From Thermus brockianus (lineage in GTDB: Bacteria > Deinococcota > Deinococci > Deinococcales > Thermaceae), in contig NZ_JAKEDV010000009.1 of NCBI RefSeq assembly GCF_021462505.1, forward strand, positions 33,940 to 97,939: a stretch of 64,000 bases of DNA. The letters are read 5' to 3'. The stretch's first letter is position 1; each line of letters begins with the position of its first letter. The position numbers were made by a program, and so were the translations under genes. Positions 33,970 through 42,238 of the stretch are shown in pieces. Under the pieces are notes generated by a model that saw nothing but the letters and a program-made list of their open reading frames with translations, did not search any database and was not told where the DNA came from.

Positions 33970-35101
33970 GTGAGCCTGCTACGCCCGGAGTTCCTCCAGG
34001 CCCTGAAGGAGGCCCTTTCCCGTTACCCCACCCCCTTTTACGCCTACGACTGGCAAGCGGTGGAGGAACGCCTAAAGCGCCTTCGGGCCGCCTTTCCCTT
34101 CGCCCGCCTCTTCTACGCCCTGAAGGCGAACCCGCGCCTTGGGCTTCTCCGACGGCTTCGCGCCTTGGGACTGGGGGCGGAGGCGGTTTCCTTGGGGGAG
34201 GTCCTAAGGGCCTACTGGGCGGGTTTTTCCCCGGAGGAGGTCCTCTGGAATGGCCCCGTGAAGCCCCGGGAGGCCCTGCGGGCCCTGAGGGGCCAGGCCC
34301 CCGTGGTGGTGCTGGACTCCCGGGAGGACCTGGGGAGGGTGGCGGAGGAGCTTCCGGGGGTGCGGGTCCTCCTGCGGGTGAACCCGGACCTCCCCGTGAG
34401 GACCCACGGCCACCTGGCCACGGGCCGGGGGGAGAGCCAGTTCGGCGTCCTGCCCGAGGAGGTGCCCGTCCTTCTCCGGGAGGCGAGGGAGCGGGGGCTA
34501 AGGGTTTTGGGCCTCCACCTGCACCTGGGCTCCGCCCTCGAGGACCCCGAGGACTTCCTCCTGGGCTACCGGGTGCTGGAGGCCCTGAGGCCGGAGGTGG
34601 GGCCCGTGGAGGTGCTGGACCTGGGGGGCGGGTTCGGCCTGGGCCCGGGCCTACGGGGCGGAGGTCTGGCTGGAGCCCGGGCGCTACCTGGTGGCGGAGG
34701 CGGGGGTGCTGGTGGCCCGGGTGGTGGGGGTGAAGGAAACCCGGAGGCGGTACCTCCTCCTGGACGCCGGCATGACCGCCCTCCTGCGCCCCGCCCTCTA
34801 CGGCGCCCGGCACCCGGTCCTTCCCCTGTACGAGGGCGGGGAGGAGGGGGTGTACGACCTGGCGGGGCCCGCCTGCGAGGCGGGGGACGTCCTGGCCCGG
34901 GGGGTGCGCCTCCCCGCCCCCGAGGAGGGGGACGCCCTGGCCCTCCTCGAGGCGGGGGCCTACGGGGCCAGCATGGCCCTTTCCTACCTGGATACCCCGA
35001 GGCCCCTGGAGCTCCTCTGGACGGGGGAGGCTTGGGAGGTGTTGCGGGAGCGGGAGCCCTGGGAGAGCCTCATGGCCGGGGAGGGGCCGCCGGGGGACTA
35101 A
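33970..35101 (+). pseudogene. Fold-III PLP decarboxylase (diaminopimelate-decarboxylase-like) with internal deletion
   Basis: The N-terminal barrel is normal: TPFYAYDWQAVEERL, FYALKANPRLGLLRRL (PLP lysine), VRTHGHLATGRGESQFGVLP, GLHLHLGSALEDPEDFL and DLGGGFG. At about 34630-34655 the frame jumps to the C-terminal domain AEVWLEPGRYLVAEAGVLVA, LLLDAGMTALLRPALYG, PACEAGDVLARGV, GAYGASMALSYLDTP. About 30-40 residues between GGGFG and EPGR are missing, with a frame change. Without them the enzyme cannot fold normally. Original substrate could be diaminopimelate or another basic amino acid. Confidence 0.82.
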
Positions 35102-35242
35102 CGGCCTCGGAACGGTGGGAAAGGCCTCCGGGGACTACGCTTGGCGCTTCTGCCAGGTGGTAGGGGTGCCGGGCTTGGGCGACGGGGTCGTGGCCCCCAG
35201 ATGGGGCACACCGCCCCTAGCGGGATGTGCAAGCGCCTTGGG

Positions 35243-35296
35243 TTGACGGCGCGCCGTTAGCACGGTACCATGACCACATATGGCAATATTGCCATA
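35243..35296 (+). promoter_or_regulatory. Promoter and palindromic operator of the ArsR/Hyf-like operon
   Basis: TTGACG (35243-35248), 17-bp spacer, TACCAT (35266-35271). Eight bases downstream is a perfect 18-bp palindrome, TATGGCAATATTGCCATA (35279-35296), covering the expected transcription start. AAGGAGA before the ATG at 35314 is the ribosome site. This is the expected layout for autorepression by the winged-helix protein encoded next. The spacer contains another small palindrome, ACGGCGCGCCGT. Confidence 0.8.
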
Positions 35297-35313
35297 AGCG
35301 AAAGGAGACATGC

Positions 35314-35643
35314 ATGCCGAGCGCCCTGCACCGCTACAAGGCGGAGTTCTTCAAGGCCTTGGCCCACCCCTTGCGGCTAGCCATCCTGGACGCCTTGCGG
35401 GAGGGGGAGAAGAGCGTCACCGCTTTACAAAAGGAGCTTCGCGTGGAGCAGTCGGCCGTGTCCCGGCAGCTGGCTTTTCTGCGTGAGCGAGGGTTGGTGG
35501 AGGTGAGGCGGGAAGGTGCCCTCGCTTACTACCGCACCAAAGACTCCGAGGTCTACGCCTTCTTGGACCTGGGGCGGCGCATCTTCGAGCGCCACCTGCA
35601 GGCGGAGCGGGCGCGCCTTCAGGCCCTCGAGGAGGGGATGTGA
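35314..35643 (+). CDS. ArsR-family winged-helix repressor
   Basis: 109 residues: FFKALAHPLRLAILDALREG, recognition helix VEQSAVSRQLAFLRERGLVE, wing VRREGALAYYRTKD, then a C-terminal helix for dimerisation. There are no cysteines and few histidines, so a metal-sensing ArsR mechanism is unlikely; redox, ligand or dimer control is unknown. The ATG at 35314 follows AAGGAGA. Its stop overlaps the GTG of the first Hyf-like subunit (GTGA), so it is the first gene of that operon. Confidence 0.88.
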   Translation: MPSALHRYKAEFFKALAHPLRLAILDALREGEKSVTALQKELRVEQSAVSRQLAFLRERGLVEVRREGALAYYRTKDSEVYAFLDLGRRIFERHLQAERARLQALEEGM

Positions 35644-37301
35644 GCGCCTGGCTCCTCGGGGCGTGGCCCGCCTTGCTCGGAGCGAGCCTCTTAGGGCTAA
35701 GGGATCCGAAGGGCCACGCTTACGGCCTGGCTCTTGGGGCGGTGGGGGCCCTCTGGCTCGGTGGGGGAGGGCTGGCCTGGTGGCACAACGCTCAGGCGGG
35801 GGGCTTCTTCCTTGCGCTCCTTGGCCTCCTCACCCTGGCCCTCGCCCCCTATCTCCCCGCTTACCTCGCCCATCACCCCAGGACGGCGAGGGTCTATGGC
35901 TTCCTGGTGCCCCTCTTCCTCGGGAGCATGGCGGGGGTTGCGGTGGCCCCCCCGGGGTTTCCCTTCCTGTTCCTCTGGGAGGGCATGGCCCTTCTCGGCT
36001 ACCTCCTCATCGCTCTGGAGGGCCCCAAGGCGGAGGCGGGGGCCCGCGCCTTCTTCCTGGCGAGCCGACTGGGGGCGGCGGGGCTCTACCTGGCCTTTCT
36101 GGGCCAGGGAACCCTTCCTAGGGAATGGCTATGGGCGGGGCTTTTGCTGGGATTTGGGGTGAAGGCTGCCCTCTTTCCCTTGCACCCTTGGCTTCCCCTG
36201 GCCCACCCCGTGGCCCTTAGCCCGGTTTCCGCCCTCCTCTCCTCGGCCATGACCAAGCTTGGGCTTTACGGCTTGTACCAGGCCCCGTTCTGGTTCGGCC
36301 CACCTCCCAGTTGGGCCGGTTGGGCCCTTGTGGTCTTGGGGCTTTCGGGGGGCGTATACGCTCTGGTACGGGGCTTGGGCGAGGAGGACGTGAAGGGTGC
36401 CCTGGCCTACTCCAGCGTGGAGAACCTTGGCCTCATGCAGGCGGCGCTCGGGGCCTACTTCCTGACCCAGACGCCCCTCTTTCTCCACGCCTTTTTCCTG
36501 CACCAATTGGCCCATGCGCTCTTCAAGGGGCTCCTCTTCTTGGCGGCGGGGGCCTTGCCGGAGCGACGTCTATCCCGCCTTGGGGGTCTGTGGCGTTCGG
36601 AACCCGTTTTAGGCGCCTTGGTCCTTCTGGGGATGGGCGTGGGGGCGGGGTTACCGCCCGGGCCCCTTTTCCTGGCGGAGTGGACCCTGTACCGGGGTTT
36701 CCTTGGGGCGCCGGGCCTTCTGCCTCTGGCGGTGGGCGTCTTGGCCCTGGTGGGGGCCCTCGCCCTCTACTTTTATGTCCGCCTCTTCGGCCTCGCCTTC
36801 CTGGGCCTGCCCCGCGCCAGGGTGGAGGTCCACCTGGGGCGGGGCATGCGCCAGGGCCTGGGTTTCCTTGTGGTGGCCTTGCTCGCCCTTGCGTTCTTCC
36901 CGGGCTTGGCGCTTGGGCCCCTTCGGGCTTCCTTCTACCTCAACGGGATCCTGCTTTTCCTTCTCGTGGCGTTGGCGTACCCCCTCTACCGCCACCTCCT
37001 CGCCCGGCCCCACCGGGACTACGGCACCTGGGACTGCGGCTATGGGCAGCTGGAGCCCAGGATGCAACCCAACGGCCTAGGATTCGCCGCCCCCGCCTTG
37101 GGCCTATTCCCTTTCCTCCGCCTCTGGGTGGGCGATAAGCCTCTTCTGGAAGAGCCCCTCGCCAACACGTATGCCGGAGTGGGCCGCAGCTACGCCCGCC
37201 TCGCTCGGGCGTTCCAGGGGCTCCAGTCGGGGAGCATCCACCTCTACCTGCTCCTCCAACTCCTCACCCTTGTGGCCGTTCTTTGGGTGGTGTTGCGATG
37301 A
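35640..37301 (+). CDS. Hyf/Ehr complex antiporter-like subunit (HyfB class)
   Basis: 553 residues, about 14 membrane helices, of the NuoL/NuoM/Mrp antiporter superfamily. Channel residues are retained: FLWEGMALLGYLLIAL (Glu), GFGVKAALFPLHPWLPLAHP with following SAMTKLGLYGLYQ (Lys), and HQLAHALFKGLLFL. The long C-terminal part DYGTWDCGYGQLEPRMQPNG is typical of HyfB/HycC rather than Mrp. It should move H+ or Na+ across the membrane when driven by the peripheral arm. First membrane subunit of a six-gene overlapping operon. Confidence 0.88.
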   Translation: MSAWLLGAWPALLGASLLGLRDPKGHAYGLALGAVGALWLGGGGLAWWHNAQAGGFFLALLGLLTLALAPYLPAYLAHHPRTARVYGFLVPLFLGSMAGVAVAPPGFPFLFLWEGMALLGYLLIALEGPKAEAGARAFFLASRLGAAGLYLAFLGQGTLPREWLWAGLLLGFGVKAALFPLHPWLPLAHPVALSPVSALLSSAMTKLGLYGLYQAPFWFGPPPSWAGWALVVLGLSGGVYALVRGLGEEDVKGALAYSSVENLGLMQAALGAYFLTQTPLFLHAFFLHQLAHALFKGLLFLAAGALPERRLSRLGGLWRSEPVLGALVLLGMGVGAGLPPGPLFLAEWTLYRGFLGAPGLLPLAVGVLALVGALALYFYVRLFGLAFLGLPRARVEVHLGRGMRQGLGFLVVALLALAFFPGLALGPLRASFYLNGILLFLLVALAYPLYRHLLARPHRDYGTWDCGYGQLEPRMQPNGLGFAAPALGLFPFLRLWVGDKPLLEEPLANTYAGVGRSYARLARAFQGLQSGSIHLYLLLQLLTLVAVLWVVLR

Positions 37302-38152
37302 CGGCGGTCCTAATCCTCCTCCTAGCCCCCCTCTTTACGGGAAGCGTGAAGTGGCTCAAGGCGAGGCTCACGCACCGGCAGGGGGCGAGCCCTTTCCTGG
37401 AGTACCGGAACCTCTCTAAGCTATGGCGCAAGGCTTGGGTGCGTCCATGGCCTAGCTCTCCCGCCTTTCTCCTTGGCCCCATCGTGGCCCTTCTGGGGAC
37501 CACCCTGGCGGTGAGCCTCCTCCCCATCCTCCCAGGATTGGCCTTACCCGGAGACTTCCTGTTGGCTGTCTACCTTGTAAACCTGGGCCGCTTCTTCCAG
37601 ATGCTGGCGGCCTTGGACGCCGGGAGCGCCTTTGGAGCCCAGGGTAGCTACCGGGAGGGCGTGGTTACCCTACTGGCGGAGCCGGGAACGCTCATGGCCT
37701 TGGCGGCTGCGGCGGCCGTGGGGAAGGGGGGTAGCCTCCAGGGTCTGGCGGTCCTGAACGGGGAGCATGCCCTGGTGGTGGTCCTGGTCCTCGCCTCCTT
37801 GGCGGTGGCCTTCCTGGCGGAGGGGGCGCGGATGCCGGTGGACGACCCCGCCACGCACCTGGAGTTGACCATGATCCACGAGGCCCAGCTCCTGGACCAC
37901 GGCGGCCCCCTCCTCGGCCTATACGAACTGGCGGCCTCGGCCAAGATGCTCTTCTACGCTGGCCTCATGGCCCTCCTCCTGCCGGGGCCGCGGCTATGCG
38001 TCTTCTTGGGGTTGGTAGGGGTGTGGGCGGTGGTCCTCGCCTACCTGGAAACCTATGGCGTGAAACTCCGCTATCTGCGGCTCCCCGACTTTCTTTCCTA
38101 TAACACCCTGTTTGGGGCGCTGGCGCTTTTGGGGGCGATATGGCTACGGTGA
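37298..38152 (+). CDS. Hyf/Ehr complex NuoH-like membrane subunit (HyfC class)
   Basis: 284 residues with about eight helices. It has the NuoH/HyfC connector motif EGARMPVDDPATHLELTMIH followed by EAQLLDHGGPLLGLYELAA, the region that contacts the peripheral arm. KWLKARLTHRQGASPFLEYRNLSKLWRK near the start corresponds to the conserved amphipathic first helix. ATGA overlap with the upstream gene; its own end overlaps the next start by 13 bp. Confidence 0.87.
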   Translation: MTAVLILLLAPLFTGSVKWLKARLTHRQGASPFLEYRNLSKLWRKAWVRPWPSSPAFLLGPIVALLGTTLAVSLLPILPGLALPGDFLLAVYLVNLGRFFQMLAALDAGSAFGAQGSYREGVVTLLAEPGTLMALAAAAAVGKGGSLQGLAVLNGEHALVVVLVLASLAVAFLAEGARMPVDDPATHLELTMIHEAQLLDHGGPLLGLYELAASAKMLFYAGLMALLLPGPRLCVFLGLVGVWAVVLAYLETYGVKLRYLRLPDFLSYNTLFGALALLGAIWLR

Positions 38153-38772
38153 ACGTGCTGGTCCTTGCGGTGTTGGCCACGGGATTTCTCATGGTGAGTC
38201 GGCGGAGCCTGGATGCCATCATCCGGCTTTACGCCCTACAGAACATCCTCTTGGCCCTGGTGTCCTTTGGATTGGCCCATGGGGAACTCCACTTCGTTTT
38301 GGCGGGGCTCGCTCTTTTCCTCCTCAAGGGGGTTGCCATACCGGTTTACCTCTTCTGGCTTCTGGACCGCCTCGAGGTGAGCCACGAGGTGGAGGGCTAC
38401 CTCTCCGTCTTTCTCACCTTGGCCCTGGCGGGGGCCCTCACCGCCCTGGCCTTCCGCGTGGGCGGGGTGTTCATTCTTCCCGGGGCTCCGCTCCCCGAAG
38501 GGGTGCCGGTGGCCCTGAGCCTGGTCCTCTTGGGCGCGCTCTCCATGGTGGTCCGGAAGAAGGCCATCAGCCAGGTACTGGGGTTCCTGGCCCTGGAGAA
38601 CGGGGTCTTCCTCCTCGCCCTCTCGGAGAGCCATGGCCTGCCCCTCTTCGTGGAGCTGGGCGTGGCCCTGGACGCCTTCGCCGCCGTATTCCTGGCGGGC
38701 GTTCTCCTCTTCCGCATCCGGGGAGAGCTGGGGCATCTGGACACCGCCCGGATGCGGGCCCTGAGGGGGTGA
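38140..38772 (+). CDS. Hyf/Ehr complex HyfE-like membrane subunit
   Basis: 210 residues, six to seven helices, related to NuoK/HyfE: RRSLDAIIRLYALQNILLAL, LFLLKGVAIPVYLFWLLDR and RKKAISQVLGFLALENGVFL with the membrane glutamate. Starts inside the HyfC gene and ends 3 bp before the next GTG. Confidence 0.85.
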   Translation: MATVNVLVLAVLATGFLMVSRRSLDAIIRLYALQNILLALVSFGLAHGELHFVLAGLALFLLKGVAIPVYLFWLLDRLEVSHEVEGYLSVFLTLALAGALTALAFRVGGVFILPGAPLPEGVPVALSLVLLGALSMVVRKKAISQVLGFLALENGVFLLALSESHGLPLFVELGVALDAFAAVFLAGVLLFRIRGELGHLDTARMRALRG

Positions 38773-38775
38773 GGG

Positions 38776-40122
38776 GTGCTTTACCTGCTCCTTCTCCTCC
38801 CCCTCCTGGCGCTCCTGGGCCGGCGGGAGGCGGGCCGCCTGGCCCTCCTTTCCCAGCTCGTGCCCTTAGGGGCGGCGCTTCTTTCCCTGGCCCTCTTGGG
38901 CCAGGCGTCGGGCCCGTTTCGGCTGGATGCGGTGGGCCTTTTCTACCTCGTACTCACCGATTTGCTGTACGCCCTGGTGGCCCGGTTCGCCCTCGGGTAC
39001 TTCCCAAAGGAGGAAGCCTGGCGCTTCTATTGGGCCGGCGCCCTCTTCCTCTTGGCCGCCCACGGGGCCTACCTGGCCCACAACCTCGGGGTCCTCTGGA
39101 TCTTCGTAGAGGGGAGCACATTGGCCTCCGCCCTCCTTGTCTACCACAGGGGCGGGGCCAGGGCCCTCGAGGCCACCTGGAAGTACCTGATGCTGGGGAG
39201 CGTGGGCATCGCCTTCGGGCTTTTGGGCGTCATCCTGGTCTACGCCCTCCTGGGGGGAGCCACCTTGGACTGGGGGCGGGCCCGGTCGCTCATGGCCTCC
39301 GTGAACCCGGAGGGGTTCAAGGTGGCCTACGCCTTCTTGCTCGTGGGCTTCGGGACCAAGGTGGGCCTTTTCCCCCTCCACACCTGGCTTCCCGATGCCC
39401 ACGCCGAGGCCCCAGGGCCCGCTTCCGCCTTGCTTTCTGGAACCCTTTTGAATGTGGCTTTCTACGCCCTGTTGCGCTACGCCGCCCTAGCCCAGGCGGC
39501 GGGACTCTTCCCCTTCGTCCAGGGCCTTCTCCTCTTCTTTGGCCTATTGAGCCTTTTGGCGGCGGGGCTCCTCCTCTATGGCCAGAAGGAGTACAAGCGG
39601 CTCCTCGCCTATTCCAGCGTGGAGCACATGGGGCTTGCCCTCTTTGCGCTGGGCCTCGGACTGCCCTGGCTCGCCCTCTTCCACACCCTGGCCCACTCCC
39701 TGAGCAAGACCCTCGCCTTCCTCGGGGCGAGCGGGGTGTACGCCCTCACCCATGCCCGGGAGGTGGGGCGGGTGGGGGGGCTCTTCCTGGGCCTCCCCGC
39801 CCTCGGCGTGCCCCTGGTCCTGGCCTTTTTGGCCCTTGGGGGGCTCCCGCCCTTCCCCCTCTTTTACGCCGAGGTCCAGGCGGTGACGGCGGCGTGGCGG
39901 TGGCCTGTCCTGGGTCTCCTCTACCTCCTCGGACTCGGGCTTGCCTTTGCCGGGTTGCTTCCGGCCGTAACCCGGATGGGCTTCGGTCCCGGGCAGCCGC
40001 CCAAGGCCCGGGGCCTGCCGTGGGCCCCCCTTTGGCTTTTGCTCGGCGCCCTTCTCTTCCTCGGACTATTCCCCCCGGTGGCGCTACTTAAGGCAGTGGA
40101 GGCGGTGCTGTGGACGAGGTGA
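38776..40122 (+). CDS. Hyf/Ehr complex antiporter-like subunit (HyfF class)
   Basis: 448 residues, a second NuoL/M-like channel. Retained channel residues: WIFVEGSTLASALLVYHRGG (Glu), GFGTKVGLFPLHTWLPDAHA (Lys), LLAYSSVEHMGLALFALG and HTLAHSLSKTLAFLGASG (His, Lys). With HyfB it provides two ion half-channels, so the coupling machinery looks functional. GTG start 3 bp after the upstream stop; its end overlaps the large-subunit gene by 13 bp. Confidence 0.87.
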   Translation: MLYLLLLLPLLALLGRREAGRLALLSQLVPLGAALLSLALLGQASGPFRLDAVGLFYLVLTDLLYALVARFALGYFPKEEAWRFYWAGALFLLAAHGAYLAHNLGVLWIFVEGSTLASALLVYHRGGARALEATWKYLMLGSVGIAFGLLGVILVYALLGGATLDWGRARSLMASVNPEGFKVAYAFLLVGFGTKVGLFPLHTWLPDAHAEAPGPASALLSGTLLNVAFYALLRYAALAQAAGLFPFVQGLLLFFGLLSLLAAGLLLYGQKEYKRLLAYSSVEHMGLALFALGLGLPWLALFHTLAHSLSKTLAFLGASGVYALTHAREVGRVGGLFLGLPALGVPLVLAFLALGGLPPFPLFYAEVQAVTAAWRWPVLGLLYLLGLGLAFAGLLPAVTRMGFGPGQPPKARGLPWAPLWLLLGALLFLGLFPPVALLKAVEAVLWTR

Positions 40123-41420
40123 GGGAGGCGTTGCGGTCGGGTCGGCCGGTGGCCCTGTACCCCTATGGGGATGGGGTGGCCTTGGTGGCGGAGGTGGAAG
40201 GGACGCTTCGGGTCTACCGCTACGGGGGTGGGGGGCGGTTCCCGAGCCTGGCAGCCGAGTTCCCTGCCCTGGACTGGTTTGAGCGCGCCCTATGGGAGCG
40301 GGGCCTGGAGGTGGACGGGCATCCGGACTTGAAGCCCCTGCGGCGCCACGACCTTCCCTACACCTTCCGGCGCTTTGCCGAACTGCACGAGGTGCCGGTG
40401 GGACCCGTCCACGCCGGGATCATCGAACCGGGCCACTTCCGCTTCAGCGTGCTCGGGGAGAGCATCGTTCACCTGGAGATCCGTCTCGGATACCAGCACC
40501 GGGGCCTTCTTACCCTTTTGCGCAGGGCCGGTCCCGAGCGGGCCCTACTCTTGGTGGAGCGGGCAGGGAGCGAGCCGGTGGCCCACGCCTTGGCCTTCGC
40601 CGAGGCCTGGGAAAGGGCCCTCGGGCGGGCGGCCCCTCCCCGGGCCCAGGCTCTTCGGCGCGCGGCGTTGGAGCTGGAGCGGGCCTTTGGCCACTTGGGG
40701 CGCCTGGCGGGGCTTTTCACCGACATCGGTTACGCCTACGGGGCCACCCAGGTGGGGCGGATCCGCGCCCTCCTGCAGGCGGGGGTGGACCGTCTCACCG
40801 GCCACCGGTACGGGCGCAACTTCGTCCGCGTGGGCGGGGTGGGGCGGGAGGGCCGGGCGGACCTCGAGGCCCTCGCCAGCTACCGTAGGGAGCTCGCCCG
40901 CCTACTCCCCCGCCTCTTGCGCCATCCCCCTGTGCTGGACCGGATGCGGTACGTGGGCGTGGTGCGCCGGGTGGAGGCGGAAACCCTAGGTTTCGTGGGC
41001 CCCACGGCGCGGGCCAGTGGGGTGGCGCGCGACCTGCGCCAGGACGACCCCCTCTACCCGGGTTTTGCGCCAGCGGTGCGCCAGGGCGGGGACGTTCTGG
41101 CGCGGGCCCAGGTATACGCCGAGGAGGCGGTGGCGGCCCTAGACCTCGCCTTGCGCTTCCTCAAGGGCCTCCCTGAAGGCCCCCTGGCCTGGGAACCGCC
41201 CCCGGGGGAAGGGGAGGGGATGGCGCGGGTGGAGGCGGGTAGGGGGGAGGTCTTCTGGTTCGTGCGCCTCCTGGAGGGGCAGGTGGACGTGGCGGAGGGC
41301 GTGGACCCTTCCTTCAAAAACTGGCGGGCCCTGGAGCTTGCGGTGCGGGGGGAGGGGCTTCCCGACTTCCCCCTTTGCAACAAGTCCTTTGACCTCTCCT
41401 ATGCGGGGAACGACCTGTAG
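40110..41420 (+). CDS. Hydrogenase-like large subunit lacking NiFe cysteines (HyfG class, Ehr type)
   Basis: 436 residues: a NuoC-like N-terminal domain (about 1-75), then the NuoD-like domain with GPVHAGIIEPGHFRF and LEIRLGYQHRGLL. Where group 4 NiFe hydrogenases have R-x-C-G-x-C, this reads ERAGSEPVAHALAF (residues 150-163). The C-terminal DPCxxC is replaced by FPLCNKSFDLSYAGNDL and there is no processing extension. So no NiFe centre can form. It belongs with energy-converting hydrogenase-related (Ehr) complexes whose catalytic reaction is unknown. Confidence 0.87.
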   Translation: MDEVREALRSGRPVALYPYGDGVALVAEVEGTLRVYRYGGGGRFPSLAAEFPALDWFERALWERGLEVDGHPDLKPLRRHDLPYTFRRFAELHEVPVGPVHAGIIEPGHFRFSVLGESIVHLEIRLGYQHRGLLTLLRRAGPERALLLVERAGSEPVAHALAFAEAWERALGRAAPPRAQALRRAALELERAFGHLGRLAGLFTDIGYAYGATQVGRIRALLQAGVDRLTGHRYGRNFVRVGGVGREGRADLEALASYRRELARLLPRLLRHPPVLDRMRYVGVVRRVEAETLGFVGPTARASGVARDLRQDDPLYPGFAPAVRQGGDVLARAQVYAEEAVAALDLALRFLKGLPEGPLAWEPPPGEGEGMARVEAGRGEVFWFVRLLEGQVDVAEGVDPSFKNWRALELAVRGEGLPDFPLCNKSFDLSYAGNDL

Positions 41421-41428
41421 GGGGGAAG

Positions 41429-42238
41429 GTGAGCCTTTGGCACAGCTTGCGCATCGGTCGTTTAGCGAGGAAGCTCGAGGATCTCCTGAGGGTCCCGGTG
41501 CACGCCTTCGGCCTGCCACGCCTGAAGCCCGAAGGGCTTGACCGGGAAGCGCAACGAGGCCTCCTTTCACTCTGCCCGAGCGACGCCTTCTTTGAAGAGG
41601 AAGGGGTCTTCGGCCTTGACCTTGCACGGTGCGTGGGATGCGGCCGGTGCGCCCTGGCCTATCCACGGGCAGTGGGGGAGATGCGGTCCTTGGCGGTGGC
41701 GGTGAGGCGCAGGGAAGACCTGGTGCAGCGGGTGGACCTGAGGAGCCGGGGTTTCCTGGACCCGGGCCCTCCTCCTCCCCCCCGGCCCGAGCTGGTCCTT
41801 CCCACCCTGGCTTTCCGGGAGGTGAGCGCCGGGGATACGGGCCTTGCGGACTCCGAGGTGGCGCTTCTTGCCAACCCCTTCCACGACATGGGTCGCTTCG
41901 GCTTTACCGTGGCCGCTTCGCCCCGGCATGCGGATGCCCTGGTGGTTACTGGCCCCGTGAGCCGCAACATGGCCCAGGCCCTCTGGCGCACCTATGAGGC
42001 CACACCCGAGCCCAAGGGGGTTGTGGCGGTGGGAAACGAGGCCATCTCGGGGGGCGTGTTCGCCGGGAGCCCCGAGGTGGTGGGCGGGGTGGACCGGGTG
42101 GTGCCCGTGGACGTGTACGTGCCCGGGGACCCTCCCCGGCCCGGGGCGATCCTCTTTGGCCTCCTGCTCCTCACGGGCCGGGTGGCGCAACGGCTCCGGG
42201 GAGGGATCCTTCCCGATGAAGCCCCAGAAGGGGGCTAG
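41429..42238 (+). CDS. Fused ferredoxin / NuoB-like subunit without N2-cluster cysteines (HyfH-HyfI class)
   Basis: 269 residues. Residues 40-90 are a half-active ferredoxin domain: Cys49 (LSLCP) and Cys68/71/74 (CVGCGRC) supply one full [4Fe-4S] set, while the fourth position of the other set is Tyr78 (CALAYP) and its other three ligands are gone. Residues 130-255 are NuoB/HycG-like (RFGFTVAASPRHADALVVTG, VPVDVYVPG), but every cluster cysteine is replaced: DTGL (136-139), GNEA (Glu204) and PGDPP (Asp234). The proximal cluster is therefore absent. Last gene of the operon. Confidence 0.85.
   Translation: MSLWHSLRIGRLARKLEDLLRVPVHAFGLPRLKPEGLDREAQRGLLSLCPSDAFFEEEGVFGLDLARCVGCGRCALAYPRAVGEMRSLAVAVRRREDLVQRVDLRSRGFLDPGPPPPPRPELVLPTLAFREVSAGDTGLADSEVALLANPFHDMGRFGFTVAASPRHADALVVTGPVSRNMAQALWRTYEATPEPKGVVAVGNEAISGGVFAGSPEVVGGVDRVVPVDVYVPGDPPRPGAILFGLLLLTGRVAQRLRGGILPDEAPEGG

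Noticed and set aside
40110..42238. A functional NiFe hydrogenase
   Set aside because: No CxxC motif at either end of the large subunit, no proximal-cluster cysteines in the small subunit, and no Hyp maturation genes nearby.
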